A stretch of 64,000 bases of DNA from Novosphingobium kaempferiae (GTDB lineage: Bacteria > Pseudomonadota > Alphaproteobacteria > Sphingomonadales > Sphingomonadaceae): NCBI RefSeq assembly GCF_021227995.1, contig NZ_CP089301.1, forward strand, positions 2,418,001 through 2,482,000, written 5' to 3'. The notes under the pieces are model-generated. The model was given only the letters and a program-made list of their open reading frames with translations, searched no databases and was not told where the DNA came from. Of the stretch, positions 8,012 to 16,589 are shown piece after piece. The position numbers were made by a program, and so were the translations under genes. How positions within the stretch are numbered: the stretch's first letter is position 1; the number at the start of each line of letters is the position of its first letter.

Positions 8012-9532
8012 TCAAGCCGTAGCGGCCAGCCCGATACAGCACCGTTTCCGCCGCGCATCCGCCGCTGCCATGCCGGGGAACGCACCGCCCGCCGGGTTCG
8101 GCCAGGTTTCATCCTTGCGGCCGGTCTCCGCCGAACGGGCGAGGCCGTAGGCCCGCACGGTATGCGGCAGGCGGTAGCGCGTTGCCCTCGGGCCGGTCTG
8201 CGCCTCCACCATGGACTTGGCGACGAGCGCGGAAAGATCGTCGATCACCGCGCTTTCCACCATGCCCGCGTCCATGCCGGTGCGACATGCGAGGGCCAGC
8301 GTGAAGCTGTCCGGGTGCCCGCTCAGGCGCCGGAGCAGGAAGCGCTCGCGCTCGGACAGCAGGCGGTAGCTCCAGTCGATGCACGAACGCAGGCTGCGCT
8401 GCCGGGGCGCGTCGCTGCGGAAGCCGCCGAGCTGCTCCATGCCGCTTTCCAGAAGCAGCCGCAATTGCCGCACGCCGAACGCGGCCAGTTGCATGGCGGC
8501 GAGCTCGATCGCGAGCGGCAGTCCGTCGAGCATCCGGCACAGGCGCGCCACTTCGGGCGCTTCGTCGTCGTTCAGCCGGAACGGCCGCGTCAGGTCGCCC
8601 GCCCGGTCGACGAACAGCTCGACGGCGCCGGACCGCAGGGCTTCGTCGGCGGACAGGCCGGGGCACTCGGGCGGAAGGTCGAGACCGCCGAGGCGCAGGA
8701 TGCGCTCCCCGCGCGCGCAGAGCGGCTCGCGGCTGGTGGCGACGATGCGCAGGGCGGGGGCCGCCGCGAGCAGGCTGTCCACGGTGATGGCGACCGCATC
8801 GACGGCAGGCTCGCAATTGTCGAGGATCAGCAGGGTGCCGCGCCCGCGCAACCCGTCGGCGAGGGCGGAAGGGGATGTGGTTCCGGCATCGAGGCCGAGC
8901 GCGCTCGCGATTGCGGTGTGGACGGCTGACGGGGCGTCTGCCGGATCCAGCGCGGAAAGATCGACCCGGTGGGCCGCGTTACCGGTTTCGGCGACAAGCT
9001 CGCGTGCCAGCGCCAGCGCAAGGGCGGACTTGCCTGCACCGCCGGGGCCGATGACGGACAGCAATCGGCCTTGATCGATCGCGGTGCGGGCGGTTGCGAT
9101 CTGCCGTGCCCGGCCAACCATCTGGATCGCTTCGGGCAGGTTGTTTGCCGTGCGCGGTGACGCCGCCGTGCATGCCGCCGATGTCGCTCCGGGCAGGCGA
9201 TGCACCGGCGTCACGAAGCGGTAGCCGCGCCCCGTCACGGTGGCGATATACCCGTTCTCCTCCGTATCATGCCGCAAGGCGCGCCGAAGCGTGGCGATGT
9301 TGACCTTGAGATTCCCGTCCTCGACATTGGTATCGGGCCAGGCGCGCGCCATGAGCTCGCGCTTTTCCACCAGTTCGCCCGGCCGCTCGACCAGGGCGGT
9401 CAGGAGATCGAGAGCGCGGCCGCCGAGTGGCACGGGCGCTCCGTCGCGCAGCAGGAGCTGGCGCGTGGGCTTCAGAATGAAAGGCCCGAATGCGAAGCCG
9501 TGCGCTTCGTCGAACCGGATAGCACTGGTCAT
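8012..9532 (-). CDS. Winged-helix/NTPase transcriptional regulator (short form)
   Basis: A 506-residue paralogue of the regulator at 5491-6873. The winged helix covers residues ~10-105 (GGRALDLLTALVERPG, GNLKVNIATLRRAL, GRGYRFVTPV). The NTPase has Walker A GPGGAGKSA near residue 160 and Walker B-like LLILDNCEPAVDA. Like its paralogue it ends just after the conserved YRLPHTVRAYGLARSAE segment, with only a ~35-residue Arg/Ala-rich tail in place of the usual TPR or sensor part. The start at 9532 is supported by GAGGGGG 9 nt upstream; the ATG at 9568 has no such site. It is divergent from an orphan response regulator, which may be a target. Confidence 0.8.
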   Translation of the reverse strand: MTSAIRFDEAHGFAFGPFILKPTRQLLLRDGAPVPLGGRALDLLTALVERPGELVEKRELMARAWPDTNVEDGNLKVNIATLRRALRHDTEENGYIATVTGRGYRFVTPVHRLPGATSAACTAASPRTANNLPEAIQMVGRARQIATARTAIDQGRLLSVIGPGGAGKSALALALARELVAETGNAAHRVDLSALDPADAPSAVHTAIASALGLDAGTTSPSALADGLRGRGTLLILDNCEPAVDAVAITVDSLLAAAPALRIVATSREPLCARGERILRLGGLDLPPECPGLSADEALRSGAVELFVDRAGDLTRPFRLNDDEAPEVARLCRMLDGLPLAIELAAMQLAAFGVRQLRLLLESGMEQLGGFRSDAPRQRSLRSCIDWSYRLLSERERFLLRRLSGHPDSFTLALACRTGMDAGMVESAVIDDLSALVAKSMVEAQTGPRATRYRLPHTVRAYGLARSAETGRKDETWPNPAGGAFPGMAAADARRKRCCIGLAATA

Positions 9533-9769
9533 CTGCCTGCCCCCTCGGTTGCCTCGGATTGGCCGCATCGCGGACTATGCCTGAGAGTATCCAGAGGCCT
9601 GCCGGGCACCGACCCCCGATTGGGGGCTACGCATCACTCATTCGGGTATTTGGCGGCGCGATATTGGGAATCGCGTTGATCCGGACCGCTTTTCCCAGCA
9701 TTCTCAGCCGAGATCAGGATGCCGGGCAGATCATCGCATTCGCTGCGGCTGCCCGGGGAGAGCAGACGG

Positions 9770-10411
9770 ATGGCGTCAGAAGCGGGCCTGGACCGGCCGA
9801 TACGGGTATTGATCGTCGATGACCACCCGTTCCTGCGGGATGGGATTGCGACCCTGATCGAGCGCCAGCCGGACATGGCGGTGGCGGGCGAGGCGGGGGA
9901 CGGTTCCGAGGGTATCGCCCGCTTTGCGGAACTTGCGCCTGACGTCGTCCTGATGGACCTCCAGATGCCGGGCATCAGCGGGCTCGAAGCGATAGAGGCG
10001 ATCCGCGGGCGGTCGCCCGATGCACGGATCCTCGTGCTCACCACCTACCCCGGCGATGCGCAGGTGGTGCGCTGCATCCAGGCGGGGGCGGCGGGCTACC
10101 TGCTCAAGAACGGCATCCGCAAGGAACTGCTCGATGCGATCCGCATGGTCCATACCGGGCGACCCGCGCTCAGCCCGGAGATCGTCCACGACCTTGCCGC
10201 ACACGCCCTCGACGAGCCGCTAAGCGACCGCGAGCTGGAAGTGTTGCGGCTGGTCGCGGAGGGGCATGCCAACAAGGAGATCGCCTGGCGGCTCGACCTG
10301 TCGATCGACACGATCAAGGCGCACCTGAAGCGGGCGTTCGAAAAGCTCGGCGTGGATGATCGGACCCATGCCGTCACGGTGGCGATCCGGCGCGGCTTCA
10401 TCGAACGCTGA
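9770..10411 (+). CDS. NarL/FixJ-family response regulator
   Basis: A 213-residue two-domain regulator. The receiver domain (residues ~12-130) has the acidic pair Asp17-Asp18, the phosphoacceptor Asp63 (VLMDLQMPG), the switch Thr in LVLTTYPGD and the conserved Lys in YLLKNGI. The LuxR-type HTH (LSDRELEVLRLVAEGHANKEIA) fills the C-terminus. The ATG at 9770 was chosen because GGGGAGAG lies just upstream; the frame extends to 9719. No histidine kinase is adjacent, so it is an orphan here. The next gene, convergent, is a diguanylate cyclase. Confidence 0.9.
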   Translation: MASEAGLDRPIRVLIVDDHPFLRDGIATLIERQPDMAVAGEAGDGSEGIARFAELAPDVVLMDLQMPGISGLEAIEAIRGRSPDARILVLTTYPGDAQVVRCIQAGAAGYLLKNGIRKELLDAIRMVHTGRPALSPEIVHDLAAHALDEPLSDRELEVLRLVAEGHANKEIAWRLDLSIDTIKAHLKRAFEKLGVDDRTHAVTVAIRRGFIER

Positions 10412-10471
10412 GTGGCGCTCAAGCCCCGCTTGGTGCGCGTAGGTGCCTTTAGGTGCCGTTCAGTACACCCC

Positions 10472-12310
10472 TCAGGCGGCCAGAGCTTCCGACCGCGCAT
10501 CGACCAGGACGCGGTTGCGACCTTCGCGTTTCGCGCGGTAAAGCGCGGCATCGGCGGCCTTGATGAGCGTGGAACCGTCGCGCTCCATGTTCTCCTCCCA
10601 GGTCGCGATGCCGAACGACATCGTCATCGAACCCAGCGCCCTGCCGCCCTGATGGACCACCAGTTCGCTGATCGACTGGCGCACCGCATCGACCCGCGTA
10701 GCCAGCGTGACGGCCGAAGTTCCGGGCGCGATGATGGTGAATTCCTCGCCCCCGAAGCGGCAGATCACGTCGCCGTCGCGGAAACGGCCACGCATTTCCG
10801 CGGCCACCGCCTGCAGGACCGCGTCGCCGGCATCGTGGCCGAACTCGTCGTTGAAGCGCTTGAAATGGTCGACGTCGCACATGACGAGGCTGAGCGGACT
10901 GCCCGAGCGGGAAGCGCGCGCGATCTCCAGCGCCAGCGTCTCCTCCATGTAGCGGCGGTTGAACAGCCCGGTCAGCGGATCGCGGATCGTCTGCTCGCGC
11001 AGGCCGCGCTGGAGGCGGTGGTTGACGAGAGCGGAGGCGATGTTCTCGGTCAGGACCGTCAGGCGGAAGCGGTTTTCCGCGCCGACGACGCCCTTGAGAT
11101 AGAGCACGCCGATGACCTCGCCGCCCGCCAGCAGCGGCTCGCAGTGGTAGTGGTCGGTCTCGCTACCGACGTGCGCGCAGACGATGTCGGAGTCAGGCTC
11201 GACCACGAAATGGCTCTGGCCCCGGCGCAGCGCCCAGCACTGGTCGGGCGCGAACCCGGCGGAGGAGACGTCGAGCCCGCCCCACGCCGCGATCGGCACC
11301 AGCAGGTTGCGCGAATTGTTGTGCGCATAGAGCGCGCCCGGAATTTCGGGCAGCACGCGGGGCACGAAGACGCGGATGATCGAGGCGAGTTCGTCGTCGG
11401 TCCGAGCGGCCTGCATGCGATGCGCCATGCCGCCGAGCAGTTCGATCACCTCGCCGCGCTCGCGCAGGACTTCGGTGTTGCGGCTGAGTTCGGCGTTGGC
11501 GACGTGGAGACGATCCTGACTCTCGTGCTGGTCGGCGACGGCGGCTTCCAATTCGTCAGCCATGGCGTTGTAGCCATTGGCGAGGCGTTCGAATTCGCTC
11601 GAATCCATCCGCGCTTCGACACGGGCGGAGCGGTCACCGGAGCCCAGCTGGCCCATCACCGTCATCATCTCGTCGACCGGACGGCGGATGCGGCGGATCA
11701 GCGAAGTCGCGGTATAGGCGATGGCGGCCATCGTCAGCGGCACGCCGATGATGACGAGCCAGGTGATGTAGCTGAGCCGCAGTTCCACGGCAGTCGTGCG
11801 ACTGGCGGAAAGCCCGCGTTCCTCATTGAGCAGGTCGCCCACGCGCGCATCGACGAGCTGCATGAGATAGCGCCCACGTCCCGAAGCCACGGCGGCCTGC
11901 GCGCCGGTGAAGTCGCCCGCGCGGGTCTGCTTCGCGATCTGTTCGAGCAGGTCGGCGCGCTGGCCGATCAGCGTGCGGATCTGGTTGGCGCGGTCATTCT
12001 GCGCCGGGTTGTCGCTGGTGAGAATGACCAGTTCGGCGGCTGTCGCGCGCGCCTTGCCGACTTCTTCCTCGACTGCTTCGCCGAATTCCGGCTTGTGCGT
12101 CAGCGCGAAGCCGCGCTCGCCCGATTCCGCCTGCTGGAGATGGCTGAGCGCCTTGTTCGCCGTCTTGAGCACCTGAGCGGAATGCGTGACCCACGCCAGA
12201 CTGCTGCGTGTCTGCGAGGAGCCTTCGAGCAGGAGTCCGGCCAGCAGTGCCAGGAGCAGGCACAGAAAGCTGCACAGAATCACAATGCGACGCGACAACG
12301 ACCCGACCAA
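10472..12310 (-). CDS. Membrane diguanylate cyclase, CHASE3-HAMP-GAF-GGDEF
   Basis: From the proposed TTG start this is a 612-residue protein. It has a first membrane helix (residues ~9-30), a periplasmic CHASE3-type helical sensor (QQAESGERGFALT), a second helix near 190, a HAMP region, a GAF domain (~305-440), and a GGDEF domain with active site GGEEF at ~520-524. An RxxD inhibitory site (RDGD) lies exactly five residues upstream, so c-di-GMP product inhibition is expected. The TTG at 12310 has a GGAG ribosome-binding site and puts the membrane helix close to the N-terminus. The in-frame ATG at 12436 lies inside the downstream SDR gene's hairpin and looks spurious. Confidence 0.87.
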   Translation of the reverse strand: MVGSLSRRIVILCSFLCLLLALLAGLLLEGSSQTRSSLAWVTHSAQVLKTANKALSHLQQAESGERGFALTHKPEFGEAVEEEVGKARATAAELVILTSDNPAQNDRANQIRTLIGQRADLLEQIAKQTRAGDFTGAQAAVASGRGRYLMQLVDARVGDLLNEERGLSASRTTAVELRLSYITWLVIIGVPLTMAAIAYTATSLIRRIRRPVDEMMTVMGQLGSGDRSARVEARMDSSEFERLANGYNAMADELEAAVADQHESQDRLHVANAELSRNTEVLRERGEVIELLGGMAHRMQAARTDDELASIIRVFVPRVLPEIPGALYAHNNSRNLLVPIAAWGGLDVSSAGFAPDQCWALRRGQSHFVVEPDSDIVCAHVGSETDHYHCEPLLAGGEVIGVLYLKGVVGAENRFRLTVLTENIASALVNHRLQRGLREQTIRDPLTGLFNRRYMEETLALEIARASRSGSPLSLVMCDVDHFKRFNDEFGHDAGDAVLQAVAAEMRGRFRDGDVICRFGGEEFTIIAPGTSAVTLATRVDAVRQSISELVVHQGGRALGSMTMSFGIATWEENMERDGSTLIKAADAALYRAKREGRNRVLVDARSEALAA

Positions 12311-12420
12311 GGGAATCTCCGTAAAAAACGGGAGGCTATGCCCTCTGTCAAACGTCGCTGCGTTGCAACCAAAATTACCTCGGTAAAATGTGGGAAATGG
12401 AGCATTCCCGCTACGCGAGC

Positions 12421-12458
12421 ACCCCCTGCCACCCATATGCGGCGGAATGACAGGGGGT
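12421..12458 (-). terminator. Hairpin after the SDR gene
   Basis: ACCCCCTG (12421-12428) pairs perfectly with CAGGGGGT (12451-12458), starting 9 nt beyond the SDR stop codon. It separates the SDR transcript from the diguanylate cyclase gene on the same strand. Confidence 0.5.
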
Positions 12459-12466
12459 TCGAAGGT

Positions 12467-13264
12467 TTACGCGATGGTAGGGACGATCCCGCCTTCGACG
12501 CGGATCGAGGCGCCATTGGTGATCGCGCCCAGCGGGCTGGCCAGCAGCGCGACCTGTGCGGCGATCTCGTCCGCTTCGATCAGGCGGCGGATCAGCGAGA
12601 GCGGGCGCAGCTTGGCGAAGAATTCGGCCTCGCGCTCGGCCTCCGGCGCGTCCTTGTTGTCCACGACCGAACGGATGAACTCGCCGATGCCTTCCGAGCG
12701 CGTCGGGCCGGGGAGAACCGAGTTCACCGTCACGCCGGTGCCGCGCGTCTGCTCGGCGAGGCCGCGTGCGATGGCAAGCTGGGCGGTCTTGGTCATGCCG
12801 TAGTGGATCATCTCGCCCGGGATCACGAGGCCGCTTTCGCTGGCGATGAAGATCACGCGGCCCCAGCTCTTTTCGAGCATCTTCGGGAAGTAGTGGCGGG
12901 CGAGGCGCGCGCCGCTGACCACGTTGACCTCGAAGAAGCGGTGCCAGTCCTCGTCGGTGATTTCTGCGAAGGGCTTGGCCTCGTAGATGCCCAGGTTGTT
13001 GACGAGGATGTCGATCTCGGGAACCGCGGCAATGAGCGCCTCTGCGCCTTCGGCGGTGGCGGGGTCGGCAAGCACGGCGCGCACCTTGCCGCCGTTCGCG
13101 GCCTTGGCGGTAACGCTGGCGGCGGCCTCGTCGAGCTTGGCCTGGCTGCGGCCGGAGATCACGACGTCGACGCCTTCGGCGGCGAGGCGTTCGGCGATGG
13201 CGAGGCCGATGCCGGCGGTTGAGCCGGTAACGAGCGCGGTCTTGCCGGTAAGCTTGAGATCCAT
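12467..13264 (-). CDS. SDR-family NAD(P)-dependent oxidoreductase
   Basis: A 265-residue classical short-chain dehydrogenase. The cofactor motif is TGSTAGIG near residue 14, the NNLG (NNAG-like) motif is near 90, and the catalytic Ser-Tyr-Lys appears as SESGL then YGMTK (residues ~140-160). The next segment, PGPTRSEG, is also typical. The start at 13264 is the ATG of MDLKLTGKTALVTG; upstream sequence in the frame is antisense to a LysR gene. It is divergent from that LysR gene with a 106-bp gap, so LysR control is likely. The substrate is not known. Confidence 0.9.
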   Translation of the reverse strand: MDLKLTGKTALVTGSTAGIGLAIAERLAAEGVDVVISGRSQAKLDEAAASVTAKAANGGKVRAVLADPATAEGAEALIAAVPEIDILVNNLGIYEAKPFAEITDEDWHRFFEVNVVSGARLARHYFPKMLEKSWGRVIFIASESGLVIPGEMIHYGMTKTAQLAIARGLAEQTRGTGVTVNSVLPGPTRSEGIGEFIRSVVDNKDAPEAEREAEFFAKLRPLSLIRRLIEADEIAAQVALLASPLGAITNGASIRVEGGIVPTIA

Positions 13265-13370
13265 GTTGGTATTCCTTCCTGATGTGGACGGAAATCTAGG
13301 TGCGCCCGGCATTGATGCACAGTGCGCGGCAATGCATATCAGAAGTGATCCAGAGTCACGGATGATACGA

Positions 13371-14270
13371 ATGGATAACCGCTTCGGCGACATGCAGATA
13401 TTCCTCGCGGTGGCGCAGAACGGCAGCTTTGCCGGGGCCGCACGGGAACTGCGGCTGACCCCTTCCGCCGTCAGTCGCGCCATCGCGCGGCTGGAGGCGC
13501 GTCTAGGCACTCAGCTCGTCTCGCGCACCACGCGCGCGCTGGCCCTGACGGCGGAGGGGGAGGTCTATCGGGCGCGTGTGGCCGGGCTCGTCGCCGAGAT
13601 CGACGAGGTGGAGCGCGGCTTCGGGCATGAGGACGAAGCGCCGCGCGGGCCGCTGCGGATCAATTCGTCGGTCCCGTTCGGGACGCAGTGTCTGCTGCCG
13701 ATCCTGCCGCGTTTCCAGCTTCGCCATCCAGGCGTCACGGTGAACCTTGCCCTTGCGGACACGCTTGTCGATCTGGTGGAAGAACGCGCCGATATCGCCA
13801 TCCGCATCGGGCCGCTGCGCGACACCGGCCTGAAAGCCAAGAAGCTGGGCCGCAGCGCGATGGCCGTCGTCGCCAGCCCCGGCTACCTGCAGGAGCGTGG
13901 CGAGCCCCGGCATCCGCGCGAACTGGCGGCGCATCCGTGCCTCCAGTTCAGTTTCCGCCGTTCGATCGACACCTGGCCGTTCCGCATCGACGGCGCACTG
14001 GTGCAGCGACCGATCGAGGGCGCGTTTCTCGGCAATTCGGGCGAAGTGGTGCGCATGATGGCAGTCGCGGGCGGGGGCATCGCGCGCCTTGGGCGGTTCC
14101 ACGTCGCTGCCGATCTTGCGGCAGGCAGGCTCGTCGAGATTCTGCAGGATTGCAATCCCGGCGACTATGAGGACATCCACGCCCTCTACGTGGGGCACCG
14201 CAGGCTGGCCTCCCGGATCCGCGCTTTTCTGGACTTTCTGGAGGCCGAACTGGTGCTGCCGGGTGCCTGA
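13371..14270 (+). CDS. LysR-family transcriptional regulator
   Basis: A 299-residue LTTR. The N-terminal HTH is clear (MDNRFGDMQIFLAVAQNGSF, SAVSRAIARLEARLG, LVSRTTRALALTAEGE). The effector domain follows from about residue 90 (GPLRINSSVPFGTQCLLPIL). It starts at 13371, with a second ATG nine bases earlier; the family normally begins at this point. It is divergent from the SDR gene, the most likely target, and converges on the DUF3325 gene with only 7 bp between stop codons. Confidence 0.9.
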   Translation: MDNRFGDMQIFLAVAQNGSFAGAARELRLTPSAVSRAIARLEARLGTQLVSRTTRALALTAEGEVYRARVAGLVAEIDEVERGFGHEDEAPRGPLRINSSVPFGTQCLLPILPRFQLRHPGVTVNLALADTLVDLVEERADIAIRIGPLRDTGLKAKKLGRSAMAVVASPGYLQERGEPRHPRELAAHPCLQFSFRRSIDTWPFRIDGALVQRPIEGAFLGNSGEVVRMMAVAGGGIARLGRFHVAADLAAGRLVEILQDCNPGDYEDIHALYVGHRRLASRIRAFLDFLEAELVLPGA

Positions 14271-14277
14271 CAGCGGG

Positions 14278-14550
14278 TTAGCGCGCCGTCTTCCAGTTGA
14301 TCGTCGCGACGGTCAGCCAGGCACCGATGCTCGCTTCTCCGAACCAGACGATGGAGCCCATGGCCGGGCCGATCAGCGCGGCCTCGATGGCCCAGACGAC
14401 CGCGAGCAGCAGCCAGCCGGTGATCCGCGCCATGCGTGCCTGCGTGTCGGGCAGCGAACGACCGACGAGATCGCGCTGATGGCGCTTCATCGATACGGCA
14501 AGCGCGAGAAACGCGGCGCAGGCGATGAGGAGGGCGAGCAAGTGGATCAT
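14278..14550 (-). CDS. DUF3325 family small membrane protein
   Basis: A 90-residue protein with three hydrophobic segments (LLALLIACAAFLALAVSM, TGWLLLAVVWAIEAALI, and a C-terminal one). The length and pattern, with MKRHQRDLVGRSL after the first helix, fit DUF3325. Members occur in operons with PepSY-TM and DUF3649 proteins next to TonB-dependent siderophore receptors. It overlaps the end of the PepSY gene by an ATGA, so translation is probably coupled. It is the last gene of a three-gene operon. Its molecular role is unknown; a part in ferric-siderophore handling at the inner membrane is inferred. Confidence 0.75.
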   Translation of the reverse strand: MIHLLALLIACAAFLALAVSMKRHQRDLVGRSLPDTQARMARITGWLLLAVVWAIEAALIGPAMGSIVWFGEASIGAWLTVATINWKTAR

Positions 14551-16103
14551 GAACTCACCGCCCGGCGCGAGGATGTGCGCGGTTTGGCACCGGCCCTGGC
14601 GCGCGCTTTCGATTTCGCGGCAGCCAGCAGGAAACCGGTTGCCAGCGCGAGCATGACGAGGTCGAAGCTGACGAAGATCCAGTCGCCCGCCAGCAGGCTC
14701 GGGACGAGGCCGCGTGCCGTGGTCAGGGCGTTGACCACGGGAACGGCAGCGAAGCAGGCTCCCGCGAGCGCAAGCCCCTCGGTCCATGCCCGTGCGGCGG
14801 GGCGGACCATGCCCCAGAGGCCGACGGCAAGCCAGGCGAGGAACAAGCAGTCGATCTCACGCTCCGCACGGTCGGCCATGCCCAGAGGCAGCAGCCGGTT
14901 GGCGAGGAAATAGGCCGCAATGCCGGTCGCCAGCCCCGCGATGGCGGCGATGTTGAGCCGTTCGACGAGGCGGAAGCCGAAGTGCGGGCGCGTCGGATCG
15001 GGGAGGCGGGTGCGACGCTTGACGGTCCACAGGACTAGGCCGCTGCCGACCATGATCGTGCCGCCAAGTCCGCTCAGGAAGTAGAGCCAGCGCAGGCCCC
15101 ATTCAGCGAAGCGGCCAGTGTGGAGGCCGATCATGACGCTCTCGGTGGCGAGCGCTGCGCCCTTCGCATCGTGGGAGAACAGCAGGCGGCCGGTTGCGCC
15201 TTCGAAGGAGACGGTCTCGCCGCGTGCGCCGAATGCGGCCTCGGGGGCGCGGGTCATTTCGATTCGGGCGGCGGCGTCGTTGGGATTGGACACGCTGATG
15301 TAGCCGACGCGGCGCTCGCCCCATTGCGCGGAAGCGGTGCGCACCAGCGGCGCGAGATCGGCCAGCGGAGCCGGTTTTCCGGCGGGCTCGGCGGGGCCGG
15401 GGCGGCCGAGGACGGTCTCGTAGAAGGCGTCCTGCGCGGCGTAGTTCGCGGCGATGCCCCAGGGCATGTACATCACGGCCAGCGTGACGAGGCCGGTGAA
15501 GGTTATCATCAGGTGGAACGGCAGCGCGATCACGGCGGTCACGTTGTGCGCGTCGAGCCAGCTTCTCTGCCCTTTTCCGAAGCGGAGCATGAAGAAGTCG
15601 GCGAAGATCTTCTTGTGGGTGATGATGCCCGAGAGGATCGCGACGAGCATGAACATCGCAGCGATTCCAACGAGATAGCGCGCCCACAGCACCGGCATGT
15701 AGTGCAGGTCGAAGTGGAAGCGGTAGAGGAAGAAGCCGCCGCGGGTGTCGCGCGAGGTGATTTCCCGGCCTTCGCCGTCAAGCAAGGCTCTGGTTTCGCT
15801 GCGTTTTGCGGGTTTTGCCCCACCCGGTTGCCAGTAGACCTGCGTGGTCGCGCTGCGGCTGTTGGGGAGCGAGATGTACCAGCTCTTCGCATCCGGGGCG
15901 ACGGTGTTCAGGTAGCGCATCGCGCCTTGCGCGGAGCGGGCCGGATCGGCGGTTCCGGTGACTTCCGGCTGCATCCAGCGGGTGATTTCGTCCTGGAAAT
16001 AGGCGGCTCTCCCGGTCGCGAACATGGCGAAGAGGAGCCATCCGAGCAGGAGTCCGGTCCAGGTGTGGACCAGGCACATCGACTGACGCAGGCTCTCCTT
16101 CAC
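14547..16103 (-). CDS. PepSY-associated TM domain protein (iron-uptake type)
   Basis: A 518-residue inner-membrane protein with an N-terminal helix (LVHTWTGLLLGWLLFAMFAT), a large periplasmic PepSY-type part, paired helices with conserved histidines (FHFDLHYMPVLWARYLVG, HNVTAVIALPFHLMITFTGL) and further C-terminal helices. PiuB/PepSY_TM proteins reduce or process ferric siderophores at the inner membrane. The GTG start at 16103 overlaps the upstream stop (GTGA), which fits tight coupling; the frame upstream of it is antisense-like. It is the middle gene of the DUF3649-PepSY-DUF3325 operon, with a Fur-like palindrome upstream. Confidence 0.82.
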   Translation of the reverse strand: MKESLRQSMCLVHTWTGLLLGWLLFAMFATGRAAYFQDEITRWMQPEVTGTADPARSAQGAMRYLNTVAPDAKSWYISLPNSRSATTQVYWQPGGAKPAKRSETRALLDGEGREITSRDTRGGFFLYRFHFDLHYMPVLWARYLVGIAAMFMLVAILSGIITHKKIFADFFMLRFGKGQRSWLDAHNVTAVIALPFHLMITFTGLVTLAVMYMPWGIAANYAAQDAFYETVLGRPGPAEPAGKPAPLADLAPLVRTASAQWGERRVGYISVSNPNDAAARIEMTRAPEAAFGARGETVSFEGATGRLLFSHDAKGAALATESVMIGLHTGRFAEWGLRWLYFLSGLGGTIMVGSGLVLWTVKRRTRLPDPTRPHFGFRLVERLNIAAIAGLATGIAAYFLANRLLPLGMADRAEREIDCLFLAWLAVGLWGMVRPAARAWTEGLALAGACFAAVPVVNALTTARGLVPSLLAGDWIFVSFDLVMLALATGFLLAAAKSKARARAGAKPRTSSRRAVSS

Positions 16104-16411
16104 AGCCGCCCTCCCGCCTCGATCGAGAGCCACAGGGCGATGCACTGAACGGCACCTAGCGCCACCAGACAGAGCCAGAGGCGACTCACGGAGCGCACTG
16201 CGAACGCCACGAGCGCGACGGTGGCGAACAGGGCGAACGCGAACAGCGTGGCGGCCACGCTGGCGTTGGCCGCATCGACCCCGAACCCCTTCCAGAGCAG
16301 CCGGGCGAGGCAGGCGGTGGCCAGTGAAGTCAGCAGATAGTTCGCCGGGATCGCTGCGATGATCCGCGCTGCCACTTCACCGCGACCGATGCCCTGCTTG
16401 CGTTGCGCCAT
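16100..16411 (-). CDS. DUF3649 family small membrane protein
   Basis: A 103-residue protein with three hydrophobic segments (IPANYLLTSLATACLARLLW, ATLFAFALFATVALVAFAV, and LWLCLVALGAVQCIALWL). The size, the ARIIAAIPANY start and its place before a PepSY protein match DUF3649. It is the first gene of the operon and overlaps the PepSY start by 4 bp. The ATG at 16411 is preferred over the GTG at 16420. Its function is unknown; the operon context suggests iron-siderophore uptake or reduction. Confidence 0.75.
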   Translation of the reverse strand: MAQRKQGIGRGEVAARIIAAIPANYLLTSLATACLARLLWKGFGVDAANASVAATLFAFALFATVALVAFAVRSVSRLWLCLVALGAVQCIALWLSIEAGGRL

Positions 16412-16516
16412 GGCGGTCACCGGCCCCGAAGGGGCAGGAGCGGGGCGTGCCCGGTCGGGTTGCAGGCATTGAGCGTATTCAAGAGATGTCCCCCGCCGCC
16501 AAAGCGGCTTTCGTTA

Positions 16517-16533
16517 TTGCGACGCAATCGCAA
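16517..16533. promoter_or_regulatory. Fur-like palindrome upstream of the PepSY operon
   Basis: TTGCGA-N5-TCGCAA, a perfect inverted repeat 106 bp upstream of the DUF3649 start, in an otherwise GC-rich gap. The same layout (TATTGCGA-N5-TCGCA-W-AA) is found at the DUF6607 gene at about 25.86 kb. Iron-type operon content makes a Fur-family regulator the most likely binder; this is an inference. Confidence 0.5.
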
Positions 16534-16589
16534 AATTGCGCTAGGCGGGGGAGTGCCTCATGTCAACGGCGGGTGGGACTCCTGGTGGC

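Noticed and set aside
12311..12436. Extra N-terminal codons for the diguanylate cyclase from the ATG at 12436
   Set aside because: They lie in a hairpin and an AT-rich promoter-like stretch with a TTGACA box, and would place 42 odd residues before the first membrane helix.
10412..13222. 936-codon plus-strand open frame
   Set aside because: It runs antisense to the diguanylate cyclase and SDR genes, has low-complexity Arg/Ala/Asp composition and no family motif; a typical GC-rich shadow frame.
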